A stretch of DNA of 46,025 nt from Candidatus Saccharimonadota bacterium (GCA_017510925.1 JAFWLT010000009.1:1-46025), one strand, 5' to 3'; counted from the first letter of the stretch, positions 1 to 9,857 are shown. The notes: generated by a model not told the origin, from the letters alone. Translations and numbers: made by a program.

Positions 1-138
1 AGCAATCCCTCTAACCGGCGGGCCCCAATTTGTGTGAGGTGGGTCGCGCTTCCGGGGTTCTCCCGGTATAGTGAGAAGCGTTAGAGGGCCAAAATAGCCT
101 CAGGTAGTGCCCACCCATACCTGAGGCTATTTTGGTTT
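1..138 (+). ncRNA. 3' part of an unidentified structured RNA, ending in a terminator
   Basis: No ORF is present. Bases 7-15 (CCCTCTAAC) pair perfectly with 80-88 (GTTAGAGGG), and inside this stem 52-56 pairs with 62-66 (CCGGG/CCCGG). A terminator-like inverted repeat follows at 91-133. The terminator orientation puts the RNA on the plus strand. I looked for the diagnostic cores of SRP RNA, RNase P RNA, tmRNA and 6S RNA and saw none. The 5' end may lie outside the window, so the family is left open. Confidence 0.4.
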
Positions 139-140
139 TT
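91..140 (+). terminator. Rho-independent terminator upstream of topA
   Basis: A 16-bp perfect inverted repeat (AAAATAGCCTCAGGTA and its complement, with a 12-nt loop) is followed by TTTTGGTTTTT on the plus strand. It separates the upstream RNA from topA, which starts about 25 nt later. Confidence 0.75.
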
Positions 141-165
141 GAATTATTATGATATTATATATTAT

Positions 166-2433
166 ATGTCTAAAAACTTAGTGATCGTAGAGAGCCCGGC
201 AAAGGCGCACACTATCGAGAAATATCTCGGTAAAGATTTTAAGGTGTTGGCCTCGGTGGGGCATATCAGAAAAGACACTAAGGTTGATAAATCTACTTTT
301 GATGTGACTTACGAAATCGATCCGGAGCACACCAAAATTATCGCAGAACTTAAAAAAGAAGCCAAAGCTGCAGACAAAATCTGGCTCGCAACGGATGAAG
401 ACCGTGAAGGAGAATCTATTTCTTGGCATCTTCTCGAAGTTTTGGGGCTTCCTAAAAATACGGCTAGAATTACTTTTCATGAGATCACTAAACCAGCACT
501 CGACGAAGCCATTAAGAACCCACGCAAAGTAGATATGGATATGGTAGCATCCCAGCAAGCACGGCAAACCTTAGATATGCTCGTAGGTTATGATCTTTCT
601 GATATGGTACGCAAAAAAGTACCAGGCGCTATCAGCGCTGGGCGCGTACAATCACCAGCACTTCGTTTAGTAGTAGAGCGCGAAAAAGAAATTGAGAAAC
701 ACGAGGCTAAGGCTTCTTTTAAAGTTACTGGTAAGTTTTCTAAGGGTGCAGAATTTGATGCTAATTATGATGGCGAAGCGCCAAAAGACGAAAAAGCTGC
801 CGAAAAATTATTGGAAAAACTAGGCCCAGCCGAATTTAAGGTAGAAGACGTAGAAGAAACTGAGGGAACTAAAGCTGGCCCTGTGCCATTTACTACTGCA
901 TCACTTCAGATTGAGGCCAACGCAAAGCTTGGTTTTTCGTCACGCACCACAATGAGTGCAGCTCAAGGTTTGTATCAGGCTGGTCTCATCACCTATCATA
1001 GAACGGATTCCTTAAATCTTTCTAAACAGGCCGTGGCTGCGATCGCCGGTTTTGTAGAAGGGAAGTTTGGCAAGGATTATCTTAAAGTAAAGACTTTTAA
1101 AACCAAAGATGCGTCGGCACAAGAAGCACACGAGGCTATTAGGCCTACCGATGTATTTGTGGGTAATGCTGGCAAGAATGATTACGAAAAACGGCTTTAT
1201 AATTTGATTTGGTCACGCACGGTGGCCACACAAATGGCTAACGCCAAAGTGGCAAAAACTACCATCAAATTATCTAACGATTTTATAGCTAAAGGCGAAG
1301 TGGTGATATTTGACGGGTTTTTGAAAGTCTATGGCAAGAGCAAAGATCTGGAATTACCAAAAGTTAAGAAAGGTGACGCCGTTAAATGCCTCTCCATTAC
1401 AGCAAGACAGAATTTTGGCAAACCACCTGCAAGATATACCGAAGGTTCTTTGGTGAAAAAACTAGAAGAGCTTGGTATTGGCCGGCCTTCTACTTATGCA
1501 TCAATTATGACGGCAATTCAAGCGCGTGGCTATGTAGTAAAAGGTGAATCTGAAGGGGAAGAAAGAGAAGTAGTAGAGTTAGTAGCAAAAGGTGGCAAGG
1601 TTTCTCGTAGTGTAGTAAAAGAGAAATACGGCGCCAACAAGGGTAAACTTATTCCTACACCAATCGGCGAACTCGTAGCAGGATTCCTTACTGATAATTT
1701 CAAAAATATCGTAGATTATAAATTTACGGCCAATATTGAAAAAGATTTGGATCTAGTGGCAGATGCCAAACTAGAACGGGTAAAAATGCTCAAAGATTTT
1801 TATGGGCCGTTTAAAGATACAGTGTTGGTAGCTTCTGGTGTAGAAAGATACAACAATGCCAGGCTACTCGGCCACGATCCAGAAACTGGCAAACCAATTT
1901 TTGCTAAAGTGGGGAAGAACGGTGGCTTTATTCAACTGGGCGACAACGAAAAAGAATCTGGCGAAAAGCCACGTTTCGCACCACTTCCTAAGAGGAAATC
2001 CGTAAAAACTGTAACCTTAGACCAAGCTTTGGAACAGCTAGCTTTGCCGGCATTGCCACGACTACTCGGTACAGCACCGGATGGCGCAGAATTAATTGCA
2101 GCAAGTGGGCCATTTGGGCCATATCTAAAAGGCGGTAAGTATAATATACCGATGAAAGATTTTGATCCTTATACTGTAACTCTTAAAGAGGCCTTGTCTT
2201 TGTACCAAGCTAAGATTGATTCTATCATCGCTGATTGGGATGAAATTATGATTATCAACGGGGCTTATGGGCCATACGTAAAGGGGCCAGGGCGTCGCAA
2301 TAATGTGAGAGTGCCAAAAGAGATGGACCCAAAGAAGATCACTCTAGAGCAGGCTAAAGAAATGCTAGAGAACAAGCCAAAAACTGCTTCTAAAACTCGC
2401 CGTGGCAAACGTGGCGGGCGGAAGAAGAAATAA
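166..2433 (+). CDS. topA: DNA topoisomerase I (type IA)
   Basis: Relaxes negatively supercoiled DNA by transient single-strand cleavage. The Toprim start (NLVIVESPAKA) and the acidic triad DEDREGE are near the N-terminus. The catalytic tyrosine is in ITYHRTDS at about residue 277. The C-terminal third carries repeats of the topoisomerase C-terminal type (GPFGPYLKGGKY, GAYGPYVKGPG) and a Lys/Arg-rich tail. No CxxC zinc fingers are visible, unlike the E. coli enzyme. Length is 755 aa. I chose ATG 166 because homologues begin just before the VIVESPAK motif; an in-frame TTG at 139 would add nine residues translated from AT-rich promoter-like DNA. TATATTAT lies just before the ATG, so the message may be leaderless. 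It converges on the next gene with a 7-nt gap. Confidence 0.95.
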   Translation: MSKNLVIVESPAKAHTIEKYLGKDFKVLASVGHIRKDTKVDKSTFDVTYEIDPEHTKIIAELKKEAKAADKIWLATDEDREGESISWHLLEVLGLPKNTARITFHEITKPALDEAIKNPRKVDMDMVASQQARQTLDMLVGYDLSDMVRKKVPGAISAGRVQSPALRLVVEREKEIEKHEAKASFKVTGKFSKGAEFDANYDGEAPKDEKAAEKLLEKLGPAEFKVEDVEETEGTKAGPVPFTTASLQIEANAKLGFSSRTTMSAAQGLYQAGLITYHRTDSLNLSKQAVAAIAGFVEGKFGKDYLKVKTFKTKDASAQEAHEAIRPTDVFVGNAGKNDYEKRLYNLIWSRTVATQMANAKVAKTTIKLSNDFIAKGEVVIFDGFLKVYGKSKDLELPKVKKGDAVKCLSITARQNFGKPPARYTEGSLVKKLEELGIGRPSTYASIMTAIQARGYVVKGESEGEEREVVELVAKGGKVSRSVVKEKYGANKGKLIPTPIGELVAGFLTDNFKNIVDYKFTANIEKDLDLVADAKLERVKMLKDFYGPFKDTVLVASGVERYNNARLLGHDPETGKPIFAKVGKNGGFIQLGDNEKESGEKPRFAPLPKRKSVKTVTLDQALEQLALPALPRLLGTAPDGAELIAASGPFGPYLKGGKYNIPMKDFDPYTVTLKEALSLYQAKIDSIIADWDEIMIINGAYGPYVKGPGRRNNVRVPKEMDPKKITLEQAKEMLENKPKTASKTRRGKRGGRKKK

Positions 2434-2440
2434 ATAAGTC

Positions 2441-4375
2441 TTAATATCTGGCGATGCAGCGGACTGAACGGCCCACCGTTCTGGCGCCGTGGTCAGTGGA
2501 GTGATAGCTGGAATTGAAGAAAAACACACCATATCTTTCGGTTGCATCATAGGCTGTAGCAGAATAATAATACCCCTCTGAACCAACTTGCACTACTGAT
2601 CCACGAACAAAATCGCCAGCAAGCGCGAACGCAGCACCACCATTCGCTAGGGGTGCACGCATTTTGGCGTAGGTGTTGTAATAAGTATTCCGTAGAGCTC
2701 CTATTTCACTACTGCTTGATCCACCAGTAGGGAGTCTCCAACCAGCTGGGCATAAATCATACTGAGCGAGAGTACTGTTTGAATTAGTACAAATACTAGT
2801 AGCAGATGCGGCACAATAATTATATAACATACCGTATTTCGTACCCGACGTACTATCTATACCTCCACCTGTATAGGCCATTACCGGTGCCGTATAGGTA
2901 TCTGGAATCGAAGAAGCGTATTTCCAACTATTAAATGTAGCAGCATCTATGGTGGTTTCTAGATTAGTATTTAGTTTTGTTAGATTCTCTGTTAAAGCAG
3001 TGGCCCCTAGGTTTAAATTATCTGCCATCCAGATCCTATCATCAGCAAGTTTAGCAACAGTATATTCTTCATTGTCGCGTTTGTCTTTTAAGACTTTCGT
3101 TGCTCCAATAGAAGTGTTTTTTACGATCTGTGGATTCATATCTTGCATATAAGTAATATCGGAAAGGGTGCGAGTGTCATTGAGAATGCAACGTGCAAAT
3201 ATCCCACTGTCTCGAGTAAAGTCATTGCTACCTGCCACCATACTATTTCCATCGTAGCCCATATAGTAAAAATGCGTACTGTCAGATACAGTGGATGACC
3301 AATATTTACCAGCATTAGTAGTATAAATATTGCTATTATAGTAATAGCCACCCACCACAGGATTATATTCCGATGCATAGCTTAAAATACCTATCTGTTC
3401 TGAGATCATTGGCAATCTCCAGCCCTTAGGACAAATGTCGTGGCTAGCATTGGATGACACAGAAGATCCTGAAATAGTTCCAGCAGAGACAGCCTTATAG
3501 TTATACCAGCATCCGGTATTATCATTACCGGAGCAATGCATATTAGCAGTAACATAATCGTTGAAGCCAGCAGTAGAGTCTGCCGGGAGAGTGTATTCTG
3601 CGTCGGTTATGTTTGAATCACTACTTGTGATTTTTGTGCCACCGGCGAGGTTAAGATTTGAGGTCATCCAACAACTACCGTTAATCCACCTTACTGTATA
3701 TTCTTTATTGTCTCTTTTATCCATAACGGTGTAATCACTAGAAGAGGCCAAAGTCCTACACATAGCAGGGGTAAAGTTTTGCATATAATCGAGAACTGGA
3801 TGTGCCACAATATTAAACTGAAGTGTAGTAGAGTAAGACCCAGAAGCTTGGAGGTAGTCAATCTTGGCTGCGAGGGAAAGTTCTGCTTCGTCGTGATTTA
3901 CAGCTGTATCACTTTCCATTAGGGTGTTACCGGATTGGAATGGTACGTAGCCACTGGTGATAGTAGATGGAATTGATGTATTGGAGTTAATCTTGTAACC
4001 CCATTTGTCTGCCGTAAAGGAGGATTGAGTATAAGTACCTGGATCTAGGGTTGGCATGATAGCTGAGATACCATCACTTGTAGTATCCCTATTTAGGTTG
4101 GTACCGTCATTTGGAGTAGAGAGAGTTAGTGTATAGCCGGTTCTATTATTAGTGCCTACTGATATTGTAAAGTCTTTTGAGTCAAAAGTTTTACTGGATG
4201 GATCTAGGTTGATGATGATTGGGTTTGATGGAATAGTGAGGGTGAGAGCTGGAGCTATACTGACGTTATAGTCTACGTCTGTGGCTGAAGCGTTTGATGA
4301 ACTTACTCCCAAAGCCAAAAAGGCAAGTGCAAAAACACACATAGAAAATGTTGATTTATGCACAACCTTAAGCAT
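2441..4375 (-). CDS. Secreted surface protein with two FISUMP modules
   Basis: A predicted exported protein of 644 aa. It has an N-terminal signal peptide (hydrophobic run MCVFALAFLALGV, then SNASA). A domain of about 170 residues follows, with NRTGYTLTLST and DKWGYKIN; the same domain occurs in the large protein at 29102-32950. Two FISUMP-type modules (Fibrobacter succinogenes major paralogous domain) start near residues 198 and 410. Each has the order MQ..., D.RDN.EYTV, WM..NLNL, CP.GWRLP and a terminal RCI. Binding partners are unknown; surface adhesion is an inference. The start is supported by TATAAT 6 nt upstream of the ATG (leaderless). No sortase motif is seen. Confidence 0.8.
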   Translation of the reverse strand: MLKVVHKSTFSMCVFALAFLALGVSSSNASATDVDYNVSIAPALTLTIPSNPIIINLDPSSKTFDSKDFTISVGTNNRTGYTLTLSTPNDGTNLNRDTTSDGISAIMPTLDPGTYTQSSFTADKWGYKINSNTSIPSTITSGYVPFQSGNTLMESDTAVNHDEAELSLAAKIDYLQASGSYSTTLQFNIVAHPVLDYMQNFTPAMCRTLASSSDYTVMDKRDNKEYTVRWINGSCWMTSNLNLAGGTKITSSDSNITDAEYTLPADSTAGFNDYVTANMHCSGNDNTGCWYNYKAVSAGTISGSSVSSNASHDICPKGWRLPMISEQIGILSYASEYNPVVGGYYYNSNIYTTNAGKYWSSTVSDSTHFYYMGYDGNSMVAGSNDFTRDSGIFARCILNDTRTLSDITYMQDMNPQIVKNTSIGATKVLKDKRDNEEYTVAKLADDRIWMADNLNLGATALTENLTKLNTNLETTIDAATFNSWKYASSIPDTYTAPVMAYTGGGIDSTSGTKYGMLYNYCAASATSICTNSNSTLAQYDLCPAGWRLPTGGSSSSEIGALRNTYYNTYAKMRAPLANGGAAFALAGDFVRGSVVQVGSEGYYYSATAYDATERYGVFFFNSSYHSTDHGARTVGRSVRCIARY

Positions 4376-4387
4376 AATCTTATTATA

Positions 4388-5635
4388 TCACATTTTAAGC
4401 TCGTCAAAAGCCTTTTTTAAGACTTCTAACATATCTTCATAATCTTTTTCTGTGACTGTAGAAATCGGCGCGTAGATATAGATTACATTATCTACTACTT
4501 CTAAGTTGTAACTTGGATTTTTGTCGTATAGAAATTCCATAAACTTAGGATTTAGAAGCTCAAAGGCTGGCAGAGCATCACGAGAGCTAGCGTAAACTTC
4601 GTAGCGATCGTTAAACTCGTTCCATTCCATTTCAAATTTGTCGTAAGATTTTTCTGGCTTTTTACCGGATTTAAATTTACGAGATTTCACAATTACGCCA
4701 AGATAGTCTTTTGGTACGTTGATTTGCCCAACAATATAATAACTGTTTGCAGCACGACCTGGATATTCTGCATAGGTATAAAGCTGAATGAGAAGATCTC
4801 CCATTTTGCCGATTACGTGGTTGTTAATATCGGCAATGCTCATACTGGCGCCACCAAAGATAAGTCCACGAGAAGGAAGCGCATAACGGCCCCAGTCTGG
4901 ACTGTAGAAGAGGTTATTTTTGTCGGCAAAGGTTGCAAGAGATTTAACTAGATGTGGGGCAGATTCGGTAGGCTGAGCAATGCCGGCGAGTTTGATATTT
5001 TTGCCATCATAGACAAATGTCCAGGTTTCTACTGCGCTTGGCACATATTGGCTATACAGTTTTTTGCCATCGTCTGTGATTACTTCGTCTAGGCCAGCAA
5101 AACTGTAAGCTACGTGAATAGGCGTTGGAATGCCAGTGTTTTCGTTGACTGGATCTAGCAAATAAACTTTCTTGACTTTTAGTTTGCTGACTTTGTTGGC
5201 GCGATGGAGATTCTTGAGAAGCTCCAACATAAGTGATGCGTGCTCATTGTAATGCTCGGTAGTGTATTTTTTGATACTGGCTGTATTAAAATCAGACCAA
5301 TCAGCTTGGTAGGATTTAAAGATTTCTTCGGCTTGACGGTGAATTTCTTTTTCTTCGGCAGTAGAATTGTAATCTTTGAGATTAAGTGATTTGCCAGTCT
5401 TCATACACAGCATAATTACTAGAAATGTAATACCAAAGGTTAATATGACTGCTACCCAGTCATCGTCAGAAGATGATGAACTAGAAGAAGAACTATGCGA
5501 AGAGCTGTGGGACGAGCTGTGGGAGGAGCTACTACCACCTCCACCACCTCCACCCCCACCGGAGCTTGAGCCGCCACCACCAGCAAAGCCAAAAAGCGCG
5601 ATAGCAATACTTGTAATGATAGCAGCGAACTTCAT
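4388..5635 (-). CDS. Membrane protein with Gly/Ser/His-rich segment and Tim44-like domain
   Basis: 415 aa. An N-terminal hydrophobic segment (residues 1-18) is followed by a low-complexity Gly then Ser/His tract (about 19-60) and a transmembrane helix (VAVILTFGITFLVIMLCM). A soluble region with a Tim44-like pattern comes next (IHRQAEEIFKSYQADWSDFN at about 98). The C-terminal half resembles DUF3137-type domains (ALPAFELLNPKFMEFLYD). Tim44-like domains bind membranes or proteins; the bacterial role is not established, so no function is given. TATAAT lies 6 nt before the ATG, predicting a leaderless mRNA. The gene sits 12 nt upstream of the FISUMP gene on the same strand. Confidence 0.7.
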   Translation of the reverse strand: MKFAAIITSIAIALFGFAGGGGSSSGGGGGGGGGSSSSHSSSHSSSHSSSSSSSSSDDDWVAVILTFGITFLVIMLCMKTGKSLNLKDYNSTAEEKEIHRQAEEIFKSYQADWSDFNTASIKKYTTEHYNEHASLMLELLKNLHRANKVSKLKVKKVYLLDPVNENTGIPTPIHVAYSFAGLDEVITDDGKKLYSQYVPSAVETWTFVYDGKNIKLAGIAQPTESAPHLVKSLATFADKNNLFYSPDWGRYALPSRGLIFGGASMSIADINNHVIGKMGDLLIQLYTYAEYPGRAANSYYIVGQINVPKDYLGVIVKSRKFKSGKKPEKSYDKFEMEWNEFNDRYEVYASSRDALPAFELLNPKFMEFLYDKNPSYNLEVVDNVIYIYAPISTVTEKDYEDMLEVLKKAFDELKM

Positions 5636-5756
5636 AGTAATATTATAACACGAAAGGCAAGGAGGCTGAGATTCCTTACCATAATCGTTTTACAATTTTT
5701 TTTCAAAAATGTAAAAAATGTGCTACAATAGTAATAGAAATTAATAAATTCCGTAG

Positions 5757-5785
5757 TTGACACTTACTCAAAACTATGGTATTAT
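5757..5785 (+). promoter_or_regulatory. Consensus promoter for the sigma4/HARE gene
   Basis: TTGACA at 5757-5762, a 17-nt spacer and TATTAT at 5780-5785. The predicted start of transcription near 5791 gives a 5' UTR of about 40 nt containing GAAGGG before the ATG at 5833. A second TATAAT-like box is at 5797-5802. Confidence 0.7.
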
Positions 5786-5832
5786 AAATAAAAGTAATAT
5801 AATTAACAGAGTTGGGCGAAGGGAAAAATTTT

Positions 5833-6861
5833 ATGGACCAAAATGCGGAAATCCTAAAAAAAGCAATCCAAGGAAGCCTCAAAATCGTTGAACAAGACCG
5901 CGAAAAAGAAATCATTTCCAGACGATTTGGCCTAAAAGGATCAAAAGAAACTCTAGAACAAATTGGTGAAACATTGTCTATCACACGTGAACGTGTAAGA
6001 CAACTCGAAAAAGCCATCTTGATTCGCCTTCAAATTTCCGCAGAGGAGAACAAGATCCCAGAACTCATCGCAGCAGAAAAGATATTGGTCCGTAATCTTA
6101 CTGAAATGGGAAGAGTCGCTCGCCTCGATGAACTTGCATCTAAGATCTATGGCAAAACCGCTACTCCTTCGGAGCAGAACGGTATTTATTTTATTGCCAC
6201 CTTTGCAAAGAATCTTACAGTTATAGAAGAAAACGATCGTTATTTTAATGGTGTAGGTATTGCCGAGTATGGTGATGCCATAGCCATAAGAGGGAAGGTA
6301 GACAAGATTGTTTCTACTATTTCTGCCAACAAACAACCAATGACTCTTGATGAGCTTGACAATAAACTAGATTATGAGCATCCTGATCATATAAAAGCAG
6401 TTGCGTCAATTTCTAAGCTTCTTGCTACTCTTAATGGAGTATGGGGTCTTGCTAAATGGCCAGCAGTAAATCCAAAGAATATCCGTGATAAAATTTTTGT
6501 AATTCTTGAGACCAAACACGAACCAATGCATTTTTCTGACATCGCAGAAGAAATCAAGAATTCTAACTTCAAACGCAAGAATGTAACTGTACAAGCTATC
6601 CACAACGAGCTTATCAAAGATCCACGTTTCATCTTGATTGGTCGTGGCATTTACGCTCTTAGCACCTGGGGTTACAAGAAGGGAACTATTTCTGATATTA
6701 TCGTTTCTATCCTAGAAAAGTCCGACAAACCTCTCTCAAAAGAAGAGATCGTTAAGCAAGTTCTTAAAGTTCGCAAAGTTAAAGAAACTACCATTCTTCT
6801 TAATCTTCAGAACAAAAAACTTTTCAAAAAAGTAGACAAAAATTCTTACGAAAAAGCATAG
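5833..6861 (+). CDS. Sigma-70 region 4-like / HARE-HTH DNA-binding protein
   Basis: 342 aa. Residues about 25-75 resemble sigma-70 region 4 (EIISRRFGL, TLEQIGE, ITRERVRQLEKA), the part that reads the -35 box. No region 2 is present, so this is not a complete sigma factor. The C-terminal part (about 215-290) matches the HARE-HTH/RpoE-delta type winged helix (KHEPMHFSDIAEEI, FILIGRGIYALSTWGY), with weaker winged-helix-like repeats on either side. A role in recruiting or modulating RNA polymerase is an inference. I preferred ATG 5833 over TTG 5812 because homology begins after it and GAAGGG lies about 10 nt upstream. Confidence 0.75.
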   Translation: MDQNAEILKKAIQGSLKIVEQDREKEIISRRFGLKGSKETLEQIGETLSITRERVRQLEKAILIRLQISAEENKIPELIAAEKILVRNLTEMGRVARLDELASKIYGKTATPSEQNGIYFIATFAKNLTVIEENDRYFNGVGIAEYGDAIAIRGKVDKIVSTISANKQPMTLDELDNKLDYEHPDHIKAVASISKLLATLNGVWGLAKWPAVNPKNIRDKIFVILETKHEPMHFSDIAEEIKNSNFKRKNVTVQAIHNELIKDPRFILIGRGIYALSTWGYKKGTISDIIVSILEKSDKPLSKEEIVKQVLKVRKVKETTILLNLQNKKLFKKVDKNSYEKA

Positions 6862-6893
6862 TTTTTATCCCTATATTATGCTATAATTAGACT

Positions 6894-9857
6894 ATGGAAA
6901 ATGTCATACATTTTATATTGATGCCGATTTTCTGGATACCGGTAGTATGCATTTTGGCGTACTTAACGTACAAGAATTACAAAAAAATCAACAAGCTAAA
7001 AGTTTTAAATGTAGATTCTGTACTTTTGATGCTAGAGATTCCACGTACCAATGACAAACAAGAGCTTGCAGCAGAGCAATTGTTTGCATCTTTACATGGC
7101 ATATTACGTGACAAAAGAGAACTTAAAAATTCTGGTGGCGTACAAGAACATCTTTCTTTTGAAATCGTCTCAACGGCTGGGCAGATCAGATTTTATGTTT
7201 GGGTACCAAAAGTTTTGCAGAGCTTTGTAGAAGGGCAGATCTATGCTCAATATCCAACTGTGCAGATTTTTAAGATGGACGAAGATTATGCTGATGACAG
7301 AGACAAATACCCTGTGTCTTACACTACCGAGCTTACTTTGACAGACACCGATGCACTCCCAATTAAAACTTTTGATTCTTTTGAAGTAGACCCACTTGCT
7401 GGTATTACCGGCACCCTAGCTAAGCTAGATCCGGACAGAACGGAAGAAATGTGGATCCAAATTTTGGCTCGTCCTATCCCTGATGATTGGCATAAAAACA
7501 CCACAGATAAATGGGTTTCGGCCGTCAAAGCAGGGAAGAAACTAGTGGGCTCTGGTATTGACTGGACTTGGTTTATAGAAGCGATCGGGGCTTTGTTTAG
7601 ACCACCAGCTGGTGGCACTAATTCTGAAACTAAGGTAGAATTATCCGAACGTGCCAAGGCTCAAATCGCCAAAGCAGAAGAAAAGGCCACCAAACTTGGC
7701 TACGACGTAAAGATTCGCTTGGCTTATCTCGGCCAAAACGAAACTGACGCCAAGCTTAATATGCAGGCTCTAGTTGGTACCTTTAAACAGTATAATTCTA
7801 CTTCTATTAACGGCTTTCAACAAAAAGGTGGCAGCTTCAACAAGAAAGATCTCGAAGCTTACAAAACTCGTGAATTCTCTGATAGTGGCTTTATTCTTAA
7901 TATCTCCGAGCTGGCTTCGGTTTATCACTTACCACACACTTCTGTGGAAACACCAAATATCGTGTGGGCCAACGCCAAGACAGCCGAACCACCTGCTCAG
8001 CTCCCAGTACTCACTGGCGAAAAATCTATCGACGAAAACATCTCAGCCTTTGGTCTTACCAATTTCCGTGGTATCAACCACCAGTTTGGTTTGCAGCGTA
8101 TAGACCGTTCACGTCACGTTTATATTATTGGTCAAACCGGGGCAGGGAAAAGTGGTATGCTAGAACTCTTGGCCCTTTCTGATGTATTTTATAATCAAGG
8201 TTATTGTATTATCGATCCACACGGTGATTTTGCTATCGACAACCTTAAATTTATCCCAGAATCTAGAGTAAAAGATGTAGTTTATTTCAACCCAGCAGAC
8301 ACAGCCTTCCCTATTGCATTTAACCCTCTAGAGATTTCTGATCCTTCTAGAAAGCCTAATATTTGTTCCGAGGTAATCGGCGTGCTTAAACGTATGTTTG
8401 GTGATTCTTGGGGCCCTAGACTCGAGCATATCTTACGCTATACTTTGCTTGCTTTACTCGATAGGCCTTCTACTACTCTTCTCGATATTTCTAGAATGCT
8501 CACCGACAAAGAATTTAGAAAAGAAACCCTAAATTATTGCCAAGACGTAACAGTACTTCAATTCTGGAAACACGAGTTTGGCCAATGGAACGAAAAACAA
8601 GTAAATGAATCTATTGCACCAGTACTTAATAAAGTAGGCGCCTTTACGGCTAACCCAATCATTAGAAATATCATCGGCCAGCCAAAATCTTCCTTTGATA
8701 TTCGCAAGATTATGGATGAAGGCAAAATTCTTGTTGTAAACCTCTCTAAGGGCCTAATTGGCGAAGATAACGCTTCTATTCTAGGCGCTTTCCTTGTTAC
8801 TAAAGTACAACTCGCTGCAATGAGTCGCTCTGATATCCCTAGGGTTGAAGATCGCCGGCCATTTTATCTTTATGTAGATGAGTTCCAAAACTTTGCTACC
8901 GATTCGTTTGCTGTGATCCTATCCGAGGCTCGTAAATACGGTCTAAACCTTACCGTAGCCAACCAATATGTCGCTCAAATGACTGATTCGGTGCGTGATG
9001 CCGTATTTGGTAACGTAGGTACTACAATTTCCTTCCGGGTATCTGCCGAAGATGCACCAATCCTCGTAAAGCAGTTTGAGCCGACTTTTGATGCTTCTGA
9101 CCTCTTACAATTAAACAACCGTCACTTTGTAATTTCGATGATTATCAACGGGGAAAAGGTACCTGCTTTCTCTGCTACTACCCTTTCTATCCCATCTTCA
9201 CCACAAGATAACTTCTCTTCTATTGTAGAGTATTCTAGGGTGCGCTATGGCCGTCCACGCGAAGATGTAGAAAAAGAAATTAAAGAGACTATCGAACAAG
9301 CAGAGAAGTACAAAAAAGAGCTTTCTGACTCTGGTAGAGCAACTAGTGTTAGCTTTGAAGCTGCCCCTGTTCTCTCCCCTGTTAACTCCCCTGTTACCAA
9401 GAGTAGAAGTACCGAACAAAAACCGAACTTAAAACCTCATACTCCTCAGGGAGACCTTATCAAGGCTAAACTCAGTCCTAACGCCGTAGAAGGCAAAGAT
9501 CGCCCAGGTCTAAAAGATCTAGCGAAGCTAGCAGAGCAAATATCAGGGAATGAAACCAAGGCAGGGAATGAGCAGCCAGTAGAAAATGGGGAAGAGAAAG
9601 CCCCAGAAACGCCTAAAAAACCGAACAAACACGGGAAAAAGGGTGGTAAAAACAGAGGTAAACAGGGTAAAAATCAGCGTAGTAAGAAGGTGGTAAACCC
9701 TCACGTAAAGGTAGAATTCCAAGAGAAATCGGCAGCAGAAGTACCAACTTCCAAGAGACAAGCTTCCCCGGTTTCCCTGTCCACCCCTGTAAATAACCCA
9801 GATAACTACGACACTAAAGATGTATCAGCAGATGGGTTCTTAGCAGTCAAAAAATAA
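6894..9857 (+). CDS. TraG/VirD4-like type IV secretion coupling ATPase
   Basis: 987 aa. One N-terminal membrane segment (about residues 5-22), a long mixed region, then an ATPase domain with Walker A IIGQTGAGKS (about 412-420), IIDPHGDF, and a Walker B/TraM-recognition segment LYVDEFQNF (about 660). Such proteins pump DNA or protein substrates at the inner membrane in type IV secretion or conjugation, and versions without other secretion genes are common in CPR genomes. The last 150 residues are low-complexity and strongly basic (KKPNKHGKKGGKNRGKQGKN). No relaxase or VirB genes are nearby. TATAAT ends 6 nt before the ATG, so the mRNA is probably leaderless. Substrate unknown. Confidence 0.8.
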   Translation: MENVIHFILMPIFWIPVVCILAYLTYKNYKKINKLKVLNVDSVLLMLEIPRTNDKQELAAEQLFASLHGILRDKRELKNSGGVQEHLSFEIVSTAGQIRFYVWVPKVLQSFVEGQIYAQYPTVQIFKMDEDYADDRDKYPVSYTTELTLTDTDALPIKTFDSFEVDPLAGITGTLAKLDPDRTEEMWIQILARPIPDDWHKNTTDKWVSAVKAGKKLVGSGIDWTWFIEAIGALFRPPAGGTNSETKVELSERAKAQIAKAEEKATKLGYDVKIRLAYLGQNETDAKLNMQALVGTFKQYNSTSINGFQQKGGSFNKKDLEAYKTREFSDSGFILNISELASVYHLPHTSVETPNIVWANAKTAEPPAQLPVLTGEKSIDENISAFGLTNFRGINHQFGLQRIDRSRHVYIIGQTGAGKSGMLELLALSDVFYNQGYCIIDPHGDFAIDNLKFIPESRVKDVVYFNPADTAFPIAFNPLEISDPSRKPNICSEVIGVLKRMFGDSWGPRLEHILRYTLLALLDRPSTTLLDISRMLTDKEFRKETLNYCQDVTVLQFWKHEFGQWNEKQVNESIAPVLNKVGAFTANPIIRNIIGQPKSSFDIRKIMDEGKILVVNLSKGLIGEDNASILGAFLVTKVQLAAMSRSDIPRVEDRRPFYLYVDEFQNFATDSFAVILSEARKYGLNLTVANQYVAQMTDSVRDAVFGNVGTTISFRVSAEDAPILVKQFEPTFDASDLLQLNNRHFVISMIINGEKVPAFSATTLSIPSSPQDNFSSIVEYSRVRYGRPREDVEKEIKETIEQAEKYKKELSDSGRATSVSFEAAPVLSPVNSPVTKSRSTEQKPNLKPHTPQGDLIKAKLSPNAVEGKDRPGLKDLAKLAEQISGNETKAGNEQPVENGEEKAPETPKKPNKHGKKGGKNRGKQGKNQRSKKVVNPHVKVEFQEKSAAEVPTSKRQASPVSLSTPVNNPDNYDTKDVSADGFLAVKK

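Noticed and set aside
1-138. SRP, RNase P or tmRNA 3' end
   Set aside because: The conserved GGAAG loop of SRP, the ACAGAA region of RNase P and the T-arm/CCA end of tmRNA are all missing.
5376-5648. Plus-strand frame with a poly-proline run
   Set aside because: The proline run is the complement of the Gly/Ser tract of the real membrane protein gene on the minus strand.
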